A stretch of DNA of 63,090 nucleotides from Sphingomonadaceae bacterium (GTDB taxonomy: Bacteria > Pseudomonadota > Alphaproteobacteria > Sphingomonadales > Sphingomonadaceae), in the NCBI GenBank assembly GCA_947453945.1, contig CANGJB010000014.1, positions 1 to 63,090 of the forward strand, written 5' to 3'. The notes beneath the pieces are model-generated. The model saw only the letters and a program-made list of their open reading frames with translations, made no database searches and was not told the DNA's origin. The translations under genes were made by a program, and so were the position numbers. Below, piece after piece: positions 17,889 through 25,492 of this stretch (the first letter of the stretch is position 1; each line of letters opens with the position of its first letter).

Positions 17889-19025
17889 ATGTATCAGCTC
17901 CCAGAGGAAACGCCTACCGTGATCCACCTGCCGCCAAGCTTCCCCTCGACCGGCCTCGGTGATGATGCCGCCTTTGAACTTCTGGGCGTGCCGGCACTGC
18001 AACAGGCCGCCGATCTGGCCGCGCCGGATGCGCTTGCACATATGGATCCGCCATCCGCCCCGGTCGCCGCGCGGATGGCTTTTCTGGTGGCGCAGGCCAA
18101 CCAGAACATGCTGCACCCCGCGACCAGCCCGTTTGCGACCGAAGCTGAGCGGATCGTGCTCGATTGGATTACGCCGTATTTCGGCATGGCATGGGGCCAG
18201 TTCTGCAGCGGGTCCAGCCTCGCGAACCTTACCGCGCTGTGGGCCGCGCGCGAGGCAGGGGCACGGCGGGTTGTCGCCTCGGCGGATGCACATGTTTCGG
18301 TTCCCAAGGCAGCCAACATTCTGGGATTGGCCTATCACCCTGTACCGGTTGACGAGCATGGACGGCTAATCCGGGCAGAGCTTCCGGATTTGGCCGATGC
18401 AGCGCTGGTGCTTACCGCCGGGACGACCGGTCGCGGCGTGATCGACGCGCTTTCGCCAATTGCGGCGAAATGGTTGCACGTAGATGCGGCCTGGGCCGGA
18501 CCGATGCAGTTTACGCGTGCGGCTCCGCGCCTAGCCGGGATCGAAGCGGCAGACAGCATCGCAATCTCGGCGCACAAGTGGTTCTTTCAGCCCAAGGGCG
18601 CGGCGCTGGCGCTGTTTCGTGATGAAGCGACGCGGGATTTCATTACCTTCAAGACGTCTTACCTTGCCCGGCCTAATGTCGGCGTGGAAGGCACGCGCAG
18701 CGCCGCTGCCTTGCCGCTGCTCGCAACGCTGCTGGCGTGGGGGCAGGACGGCCTTGCCGAACGGATCGAGCGGTGCATCGCGGTGGCCGATGTGCTGGGG
18801 CAGCGGCTTGCCGAGGACCCGCGCACCGAACTCAAGCAGATGCCCGAAACGGGCGTGCTGAACTGGAGGCCGGTTGCGGGCGGCGTGGAGAAGACCATCG
18901 CCGCGCTTTCGGGCACAAGCTCGGCATTCACGATCAAGGACACGCTCTGGGTTAGGCAAGTTTCGGCCAATCCCTACGCAGATGTCGAAAGCATCTGGCA
19001 GCGCATCGTCGCCACGCTAATCTGA
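17889..19025 (+). CDS. Group II PLP-dependent decarboxylase-like protein
   Basis: A 378-residue fold-type I PLP enzyme. It shows the group II decarboxylase pattern: HPATSPFATEAERIVLDW, the cofactor-binding FCSGSSLANLTAL, LTAGTTGRGVIDAL, HVDAAWAGP with the Asp that binds the pyridine nitrogen, and SAHKWFFQPKG with the Lys that forms the Schiff base. Relatives decarboxylate glutamate, tyrosine, DOPA or aspartate. It is about 100 residues shorter than typical aromatic amino acid decarboxylases, mostly at the ends. A product amine would be a natural substrate for the TTQ dehydrogenase in this window, but the distance makes that only a suggestion. Confidence 0.8.
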   Translation: MYQLPEETPTVIHLPPSFPSTGLGDDAAFELLGVPALQQAADLAAPDALAHMDPPSAPVAARMAFLVAQANQNMLHPATSPFATEAERIVLDWITPYFGMAWGQFCSGSSLANLTALWAAREAGARRVVASADAHVSVPKAANILGLAYHPVPVDEHGRLIRAELPDLADAALVLTAGTTGRGVIDALSPIAAKWLHVDAAWAGPMQFTRAAPRLAGIEAADSIAISAHKWFFQPKGAALALFRDEATRDFITFKTSYLARPNVGVEGTRSAAALPLLATLLAWGQDGLAERIERCIAVADVLGQRLAEDPRTELKQMPETGVLNWRPVAGGVEKTIAALSGTSSAFTIKDTLWVRQVSANPYADVESIWQRIVATLI

Positions 19026-19067
19026 TCGATCGGATGGAAGGGCCCTGGCCCTTCTCCGGTAGAGCTC

Positions 19068-19104
19068 AAGAAAAAGACCCACGCCGCGCTTGCGGCATGG
19101 GTCC
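19068..19104 (-). terminator. Rho-independent terminator for TonB-dependent receptor 3
   Basis: GACCCACGCCGC and GCGGCATGGGTC (19076-19104) form a nearly perfect stem with a GCTT loop; on the minus strand the stem is followed by TTTTTCTT. It lies just beyond the receptor 3 stop and also separates it from the convergent decarboxylase gene. Confidence 0.8.
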
Positions 19105-19130
19105 CCTTCTTGTTGGACTGTGGCGAGAAA

Positions 19131-21677
19131 TCAGAACTTCGCAGCCAGCTCCACACCGATCATCCGGCGCGCGCCGGGCGAGATGAACGAGCCGCCGAAC
19201 TCGATCGCGGGGATCACTTCGGCAAGGTACTTCTTGTCAGTCACATTGTTGGCGAAGACCGCGAGGCTGTAGCGGTCGGTCTGCAGTGCAGCGCGCAGGT
19301 TGAGCACGCCGAAGGTGCTGCGGCGGGCCACATCGTACTTGGCATCGCCGACCACCGCCGGAAGCTGCAGCGCCGAAATCGGCAGCAGACCCGAGAAGAT
19401 CGTCGGTGCGCTCTGGTTCTGCACGGTGCTGAACCAGGTCGGGCCGGTCACGCGATAATCTGCACGGGCAAGGAAGCGCAGATCGCCGCTGATCGGCTGC
19501 TCGATCTCGCCGCCCACGTTGATCGTGTAGTCGGCGGTGTAGGGCGACTTGTTGCCGATGGTGTTGGGGCGTGAAGAGTTCTTCTTGATCTCGCTGTCGG
19601 TGTAGTTGACCGAACCGAACAGCTTGACACCCTGTACGGGCTTGACCGCTACGTTGAGCTCCACGCCCTTCACGTCCACCTTGTCGATGTTCGAGACGAC
19701 GCGAAGCAAGCCGAAGCTGCCAACGAAGAACTCGAAGAACTGCATGTTGTGGATCTGGGTGTAGTAGCCCGCGAGATCGAAGGTCAGCTTGCCATCAAGC
19801 AGGCTACCCTTGAAGCCCGCTTCATAGGCGCTGGACCATTCCTTGTCGTACTGGTCCTTGATCGTAACGCCCGCATTGATCGTGCCCGGTGTCACGCCAT
19901 TGTTGAAGCTGGCGTTGACCACGGCTGCCGAGCCCTGGTTGTTGAAGCCACCCGATTTGAAGCCGATGCCCCAGTTTGCATAGAGGTTGAAGTCAGCGGT
20001 GGGCTTGTAGCTCAGCGTGACCTTGGGCTCGAACTGCTTGAACGTGGCGCTCTTGGGTGTGAATGCACCGAAGGCCTGGCCGGGGTTGATCGGGCCGCCG
20101 GTGAACGGATCGGTCGCGGTCGGCACCACGCTCTGCGCGTCGCGCTTTTCGATGTCATAGCGCAGGGCAAGGCCAGCCTCGAACTGCGAGGAAGGCTTGT
20201 ATTCCACCGAGCCGAACGCCGCGTAAACGTTGGTCTTGAACTTGTCGGCCAGCAGAAGCGAGGTGGGGTTAGCGCTGTCCGGCGCGTTGTAGAGCTGCTT
20301 GATCACGCCCTTGCCGGTGTCCGCGCCAAGGCTGACGCCCGTCGAACGGTCGATATGCAGATAGTAGGCGCCCAGCTGCCAATTGATGGTGCTGCCGACA
20401 TCGCCGATGACGCGCCACTCGGTGCTGAAATCCTTCTGCTTGCGCACCTGGAACTGGGTGCCGTCGCACGTCGTCGGGCTGTAAGGGCCGAAGGTCGAGC
20501 CGTTGGCGGGGGCGAAGATGAACGGCACAGGGATCGCACCGATGCCGCCGGGCTGGTTTACCGGGAAGCCGGTGTTGGCCGCGGTGCTGGCGAAGCAGGC
20601 ATTGACCGCGCCCTGAGCGGCGGGGTTCGCTGCGTTGATGTAGCGGGCGAAATCGGCCGAGGTGCCGTCAGCCACGAGGTCCTGATCGACCTTCGAATAG
20701 AGCGCCCAGCCAACGAGCTTGAGCCCGTCTGACAGCTGCTGATCCAGCTTGATCGAGGCATCGAAGCTGTTCTGATCGTTGGTTGCGCGGATGTTCGGGT
20801 AGAAGCGGAACTCGTGCTTGTTCACGTCCTCGTAGAACGCGGGGTTCGCAGCGGCGAACAGCGGCAGGTGGAACGCGGCGTTGAACGGCAGCGAAGCGCC
20901 GCGGAACTGCGCATAGCGGGCCTTGAGGTCGACCTGGGTGTCGGTACCCTTGCCGTAGAGGACGCGGCCATCAATCGACCAGTCTTCCTTGTTGGCAATG
21001 GTCTTGCTGTTGTCGATGAGGTTCCGCCAGAAGCCGTCGGTTTTATAGTAGGTGCCTGCGAGCACGAAGCCGACGTTTTCGCCGAGCGGCCCGGCGATGT
21101 GCGCAGCGCCGTCGAAGGTGTTCTGTTCGGCATAGGATGCGCGAACGGCGCCCGTCAGCGTCTCGGTCGGCTTGATCGTCTGCAGCACGATCGCGCCGGC
21201 GGCGGCGTTGCGGCCATAGAGCGCGCCCTGCGGACCCTTCAGCAGTTCGACCTGGCTCAGCGTGCCCTGACGCTGGTTGAGCTGCGCGGTATTGGTCTTC
21301 AGAATACCGTCGACGACAAGGGCGACCGAGCTTTCCGCATCGCGGGCGCCGTTGATGCCGCGGATATTGATCTGGGTGTCACCCGCTTCGGCCGTGCCGG
21401 TCACGATGGTGACGCCCGGGGTCAGCGCAACGAAGTCCTGCGCGCGGGTCGAGCCGGTGTTGCTCAGCGTTGCGGCGGTCAGCACCGAAACCGAAGCCGG
21501 CACGTCCTGCAGGCGCTCGTTCTGGCGCCGCGCGGTGACGATGATGGCGCCTTCCTCAGCCGGGGCGGCTTCAGTCTGCGGCTGGCTCTGCGCGAGCGCG
21601 GGCACGGCCGTGAAGGCGAGGCCTGCGGCCGTGGCCGAAAGGAGGCTGGCTGTGCTCAGCCATTGCGAGATGCGCAT
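19131..21677 (-). CDS. TonB-dependent outer membrane receptor 3
   Basis: An 848-residue receptor. ATG at 21677 gives a clean signal peptide (LSATAAGLAFTAVPALA) and then the plug (IIVTARRQNERLQDVPASVS, VALVVDGILKTNT, ELLKGPQGALYGRNAAAGAI). The barrel ends in IGVELAAKF. The frame continues 786 bases further upstream across the divergent GntR gene, but that is a GC-rich shadow. It is transcribed divergently from the regulator of the lyase-hydantoinase operon, with a TTGTATACAA palindrome between, so it is probably the uptake route for that operon's substrate. Confidence 0.92.
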   Translation of the reverse strand: MRISQWLSTASLLSATAAGLAFTAVPALAQSQPQTEAAPAEEGAIIVTARRQNERLQDVPASVSVLTAATLSNTGSTRAQDFVALTPGVTIVTGTAEAGDTQINIRGINGARDAESSVALVVDGILKTNTAQLNQRQGTLSQVELLKGPQGALYGRNAAAGAIVLQTIKPTETLTGAVRASYAEQNTFDGAAHIAGPLGENVGFVLAGTYYKTDGFWRNLIDNSKTIANKEDWSIDGRVLYGKGTDTQVDLKARYAQFRGASLPFNAAFHLPLFAAANPAFYEDVNKHEFRFYPNIRATNDQNSFDASIKLDQQLSDGLKLVGWALYSKVDQDLVADGTSADFARYINAANPAAQGAVNACFASTAANTGFPVNQPGGIGAIPVPFIFAPANGSTFGPYSPTTCDGTQFQVRKQKDFSTEWRVIGDVGSTINWQLGAYYLHIDRSTGVSLGADTGKGVIKQLYNAPDSANPTSLLLADKFKTNVYAAFGSVEYKPSSQFEAGLALRYDIEKRDAQSVVPTATDPFTGGPINPGQAFGAFTPKSATFKQFEPKVTLSYKPTADFNLYANWGIGFKSGGFNNQGSAAVVNASFNNGVTPGTINAGVTIKDQYDKEWSSAYEAGFKGSLLDGKLTFDLAGYYTQIHNMQFFEFFVGSFGLLRVVSNIDKVDVKGVELNVAVKPVQGVKLFGSVNYTDSEIKKNSSRPNTIGNKSPYTADYTINVGGEIEQPISGDLRFLARADYRVTGPTWFSTVQNQSAPTIFSGLLPISALQLPAVVGDAKYDVARRSTFGVLNLRAALQTDRYSLAVFANNVTDKKYLAEVIPAIEFGGSFISPGARRMIGVELAAKF

Positions 21678-21773
21678 CGTATGGAACTCCCTGTGTGGTT
21701 CGTCGCCGTTTGTCGGCCGCCGCGTTGTGATCTTGCCCCCATGGCATTCACGGCTTGATAGGCGACATGGATA

Positions 21774-21783
21774 TTGTATACAA
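21774..21783. promoter_or_regulatory. Candidate GntR/FadR-type operator in the receptor 3 - regulator gap
   Basis: TTGTATACAA is a perfect 10-bp palindrome about 50 bases before the regulator start and about 100 before the receptor start. FCD-type GntR regulators commonly bind palindromes of this form (TNGTNNNACNA). A second copy of its core, TGTATACA, lies at 22510, after the regulator gene. Confidence 0.65.
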
Positions 21784-21830
21784 ATGCCATCGGTCAAGCC
21801 GAATGGTTGCTTAAAGTTCCAGGAGCCACA

Positions 21831-22508
21831 ATGTCGCGCGCCTCTGATCGTGCCTATGGCGCGATCCGAAACATGATTCTTTCGGGTGAACTCCCTGCCG
21901 GTGCGCAGCTGGGGGAGGAAGCGCTCGCCGAAATGTGTGGCGTTTCCCGGACTCCGGTGCGCGAGGCACTGCGCCGGCTTGAGGCGGACATGCTGGTCGG
22001 GCGCACGGATACACAGCGCACTTTCGTTGCCGATTGGTCGATTGACGACGTGGCTGACGCTTTTGAATTGCGCGCTATGCTGGAGAGCCGCGCCGCGCGC
22101 CGGGCAGCAGAGCGCATGACCGACGCCGCGATGGCTCGCATCCGTGGCGCGAATCGATCGCTGGCCACGGCGATCCAGCAGTCCGTTCCGGACGTTGCTG
22201 GGTTCCTTGATGGAAACCGTGAATTCCACGCGATCATTCTCGAAGTGGCGGGCTCGCGGCGCCTTGCTGCGCTGCTTGGAACGCTGATCGAGCAGCCGGT
22301 CGTGCTGCGCACCGCGCGTCAGTATTCGCGCGAGGAGCTGCGCCGCTCGCATGCCGAGCACGAGGAGCTGACCGCAGCCTTTGCAAGGCGCGACGGTGCG
22401 TGGGCCGAGGCGATCATGACCAGCCACATCCTGCGTGCCTACCATGCCTACGCCGATGCCCATCGAGCCCGTCTCGATGCGGGAATGACCCAGGAAGCGG
22501 CCGAGTAA
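21831..22508 (+). CDS. GntR family transcriptional regulator, FCD (FadR/VanR) type
   Basis: A 225-residue regulator. Residues 1-70 are the winged helix of the GntR family (AYGAIRNMILSGELPAGAQL, then MCGVSRTPVREALRRLEADM). The rest is the all-helical FCD ligand-binding domain, with metal-site histidines suggested by REFHAIILEVAG and SHAEHEELTAAF. I chose ATG at 21831; a TTG at 21774 lies inside the operator and is unlikely. These proteins usually repress catabolic genes and respond to a carboxylic acid. It is the first gene of the plus-strand operon and is placed to control receptor 3 as well. Confidence 0.88.
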   Translation: MSRASDRAYGAIRNMILSGELPAGAQLGEEALAEMCGVSRTPVREALRRLEADMLVGRTDTQRTFVADWSIDDVADAFELRAMLESRAARRAAERMTDAAMARIRGANRSLATAIQQSVPDVAGFLDGNREFHAIILEVAGSRRLAALLGTLIEQPVVLRTARQYSREELRRSHAEHEELTAAFARRDGAWAEAIMTSHILRAYHAYADAHRARLDAGMTQEAAE

Positions 22509-23426
22509 ATGTATACAAATTCAATCGAAATGGTCGAAGTCAGTCCTCGCGACGGGCTGCAGAACGAGAAGGCCATGGTCAGTACGGCCGACAAGCTTGC
22601 CCTGATCGACCGGGCCCTGGCAGCCGGCGTGCGCCGCATCGAGGTGGCGAGCTTCGTCAACCCCAAGGCCGTGCCGCAGATGGCTGATGCCGAGGGCGTT
22701 TGTGCCGGGCTGCCGGTGCGCACAGACGTCACATACATCGGCCTTGTCATGAATGCGCGGGGTGCGGACCGCGCGCTTGCGACCGGGCGGATCGACCAGC
22801 TTGGCGCAGTATCGGTGGCGACCGATACCTTCGCCATGGCAAACCAGGGCCAGACTTCTGACGGTTCGATCGCGGCGGCGAGTGACATCATCCATGCGGC
22901 GCGCGCAGCAGGCAAGCTGGGGCAAGTGACCATAGCTGCCGCGTTCGGTTGCCCGTTCGAGGGCGAAGTGGCCGAGGCGCGGGTTCTTGCCATGGCCGAG
23001 GCGCTGGCCGCCTCCGCGCCGGTCGAGATTGCGCTCGCTGATACTATCGGCGTCGCCAATCCGGCCCATGTCTCGCGGTTGGTCACGGCAGTACGCGAAC
23101 TGGTCGCTCCGATCCCGGTGCGGGTCCATTTCCACAATACGCGCGGCACTGGCATCGCCAATGTCTGGGCGGCGGTGGAAGCCGGGGCGCGTACCATCGA
23201 TGCCTCCATAGGCGGGCTGGGCGGTTGTCCCTTCGCGCCCGGTGCGGCGGGGAACGTTTCGACCGAGGACGTGGTTTACATGCTCGAGCGCGCCGGGGTG
23301 CGCACCGGGCTCGATCTTTCGGCGCTCATCGCCACCAACCACTGGTTGGCCGAGGTGATGGGGCGCCAATTGCCGGCCATGGTCGCGAAAGCGCCGGCTT
23401 TTCCTAAACAGCTTCAAGAGGGATAA
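22509..23426 (+). CDS. Hydroxymethylglutaryl-CoA lyase-like protein
   Basis: A 305-residue DRE-TIM family lyase. VEVSPRDGLQNEK at about 9-21 holds the catalytic Arg-Asp pair, VHFHNTRGTGIANV gives the two metal-binding histidines, and GGLGGCPFAPGAAGNVSTED contains the active-site Cys loop of HMG-CoA lyases. These enzymes cleave 3-hydroxy-acyl-CoA thioesters into acetyl-CoA and a keto compound. HNTRG replaces the more usual HDTYG. It begins two bases after the GntR stop and is followed after three bases by hyuA. With a CoA-transferase in the same operon, the likely substrate is a CoA ester made from the pathway's acid; it need not be HMG-CoA. Confidence 0.85.
   Translation: MYTNSIEMVEVSPRDGLQNEKAMVSTADKLALIDRALAAGVRRIEVASFVNPKAVPQMADAEGVCAGLPVRTDVTYIGLVMNARGADRALATGRIDQLGAVSVATDTFAMANQGQTSDGSIAAASDIIHAARAAGKLGQVTIAAAFGCPFEGEVAEARVLAMAEALAASAPVEIALADTIGVANPAHVSRLVTAVRELVAPIPVRVHFHNTRGTGIANVWAAVEAGARTIDASIGGLGGCPFAPGAAGNVSTEDVVYMLERAGVRTGLDLSALIATNHWLAEVMGRQLPAMVAKAPAFPKQLQEG
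22510..22517. promoter_or_regulatory. Second candidate GntR operator, overlapping the lyase start codon
   Basis: TGTATACA repeats the core of the palindrome at 21774 and is contained in ATGTATACAAAT, which is also the first four codons of the lyase gene. Binding here would block a promoter or roadblock the transcript between the regulator gene and the catabolic genes. Confidence 0.55.
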
Positions 23427-23429
23427 GGT

Positions 23430-25478
23430 ATGGGTTACCGTCTGGGTGTCGACGTTGGCGGCACATTCACCGATCTGCTGCTGTTCGATACGTCGAGCGG
23501 CGCGTTCTGGCGGCACAAGACGCCGTCGACGCCGCAAGACAGCTCTGAGGGCATCCTCAACGGTGTCACCGCGATCTGCGCAAAGGGCGGGATCACCCCG
23601 CCCGATATCGACTACTTTCTCCACGGGACGACCGTTGCGACCAATGCGGTGCTCGAAGGGAAGGGGGCGCGCGTCGGCCTCGTGACGACCGAAGGCTATC
23701 GCCATATCCTGCAGATCGCGCGCAGCTTTGTGCCCGGCGGCCTTGCTGGCTGGATCATCTGGCCCAAGCCGGCCCCGCTGGCGGCGCTGGAAGACACCGT
23801 CACGATCAAGGGCCGCATCGATGCAGAAGGCCAAGAAGTGCGCCCCCTCGACGAGGCGGATATCCGTATGCAGCTTGGCGTTCTGAAGGCGCAGGGTGTC
23901 GAAGCGGTGACGGTGAGCCTGATCAACGCTTATGTGAACGGTGCGCACGAAGCGCGTGTGGGCGAACTGGCGGAAGAAATCCTCCCCGGCGTGCCCGTCT
24001 CGCTCAGCCACCTGGTCCTGCCCGAAATGCAGGAATACGAGCGCACGCTGACAACCGTGGCCAATGCGGCGGTGCGTCCGGTGGTCGGCCGCTATGTCTC
24101 GAACCTGCGCGAGCGGCTTGCGGGCGAGGGGATGAACGGCAAGCTTTCGCTGCTGCGTTCGGACGGCGGCCTCATGTCGGCCCAGAAGGCCGAGGAACAG
24201 CCGGTCAATATCCTGATGTCCGGCCCGGCAGGCGGCGTGACCGGGGCGATCTGGGTGGGGCGCAATGCGGGCATCCGCAATATCCTCACGCTCGACGTGG
24301 GCGGCACCTCGACCGACGTGGCGCTGATCGAAAACCTTGAGCCGCGCCGCCAGCGCACGACCGAAGTGGGCCACCTTTCGGTGCGCGCTTCGGCGCTCGA
24401 TGTGAAGACCGTGGGCGCGGGCGGCGGCTCGATCGCCTATGTGCCGGAACTGACCAAGGCGCTGCGCGTTGGCCCGCAATCGGCCGGCGCAGTTCCCGGC
24501 CCGGCGGCTTATGGCAAGGGCGGCGAACTGCCGACAGTGACCGATGCCAATGTGGTGCTCGGCTATCTGCCTGAGAACCTCCTCGGCGGCGCCTTCCGGC
24601 TTGACCGCGAGGCTTCGACCAAGGCGGTGCAGACCATCGCGGATGCGCTGGGGATCGATCTCATGGCGGCAGCGCGCGGGATCATCGATATCGTCAACGA
24701 GAACATGTTCGGCGCTCTGCGCATGATCTCGGTGCAGCAGGGCTATGACCCGCGCCACTTCGCGCTGATGGGCTTTGGCGGTGCCGGACCGATCCATGTG
24801 AACGCGATTGCGCGCCTGCTGGGCGCGTGGCCCGCTGTTTCGCCGGTTTCGCCGGGCGTGCTTTGCGCGCTGGGCGATGCGACGACGCGGATGCGCACGG
24901 AAACGGCGCGCAGCTTCTCGCGCCTTGCCAATCAGACCGAAGCCAGCGAGTTGATCGCGGTGCTTGCTGAAATGGCGGCGCAGACGCGCGGCGAGCTCTT
25001 GTCTGACGGCGTGCCGGAAGACGAGATCACCACCGAGTTCGAAGTCGATGTGCGCTATGCGGGCCAGGCCTTCGAAGTGCCGCTGACGATCTCTGCCGAA
25101 GTGCTGGAGGCGGATGGCATTGCGGGGATCCTCGCGCGCTTCGATGCCGAGCACAAACGGCTGTTCACCTTCAACATGGATACCCCGCACGAGATCGTGA
25201 ACTTGCGCGCTGTGGCGCTCGGCCGCGCGCTCGATCTGCCGGCGGCCGAACTGCCCAAGGGCGACGGCAACCCGGCGGCGGCAAAGATGCGCGACCATAC
25301 GCTGTGGATGGATGGGCGCGAGCAGGCGGCGGTGATCTATGATCGCGCCAAGCTGCGCGCCGGGGATGTGATCCCGGGCCCGGCCATCGTGTGCGAGATG
25401 GACTCCACGACGCTTATCGAAAGCGGCTGCGTCGGCACGGTCGATGCTGTCGGCAACATCCTGATCAATCTGGCCTGA
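23430..25478 (+). CDS. hyuA: HyuA-type hydantoinase/oxoprolinase ATPase subunit
   Basis: A 682-residue protein of the hydantoinase A/oxoprolinase family with an actin-like ATPase fold. The phosphate loops are LGVDVGGTFTDLLLFD at about 5-20 and ILTLDVGGTSTDVALI at about 287-302; HGTTVATNAVLEGKGARVGL is the family hallmark. Together with HyuB it forms ATP-dependent enzymes that open cyclic amides (N-methylhydantoin, 5-oxoproline, caprolactam) or carboxylate ketones (acetone, acetophenone). It is the third gene of the GntR-led operon. Family membership is firm; which reaction it performs is open. Confidence 0.88.
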   Translation: MGYRLGVDVGGTFTDLLLFDTSSGAFWRHKTPSTPQDSSEGILNGVTAICAKGGITPPDIDYFLHGTTVATNAVLEGKGARVGLVTTEGYRHILQIARSFVPGGLAGWIIWPKPAPLAALEDTVTIKGRIDAEGQEVRPLDEADIRMQLGVLKAQGVEAVTVSLINAYVNGAHEARVGELAEEILPGVPVSLSHLVLPEMQEYERTLTTVANAAVRPVVGRYVSNLRERLAGEGMNGKLSLLRSDGGLMSAQKAEEQPVNILMSGPAGGVTGAIWVGRNAGIRNILTLDVGGTSTDVALIENLEPRRQRTTEVGHLSVRASALDVKTVGAGGGSIAYVPELTKALRVGPQSAGAVPGPAAYGKGGELPTVTDANVVLGYLPENLLGGAFRLDREASTKAVQTIADALGIDLMAAARGIIDIVNENMFGALRMISVQQGYDPRHFALMGFGGAGPIHVNAIARLLGAWPAVSPVSPGVLCALGDATTRMRTETARSFSRLANQTEASELIAVLAEMAAQTRGELLSDGVPEDEITTEFEVDVRYAGQAFEVPLTISAEVLEADGIAGILARFDAEHKRLFTFNMDTPHEIVNLRAVALGRALDLPAAELPKGDGNPAAAKMRDHTLWMDGREQAAVIYDRAKLRAGDVIPGPAIVCEMDSTTLIESGCVGTVDAVGNILINLA

Positions 25479-25492
25479 GGGACACGCGAACC

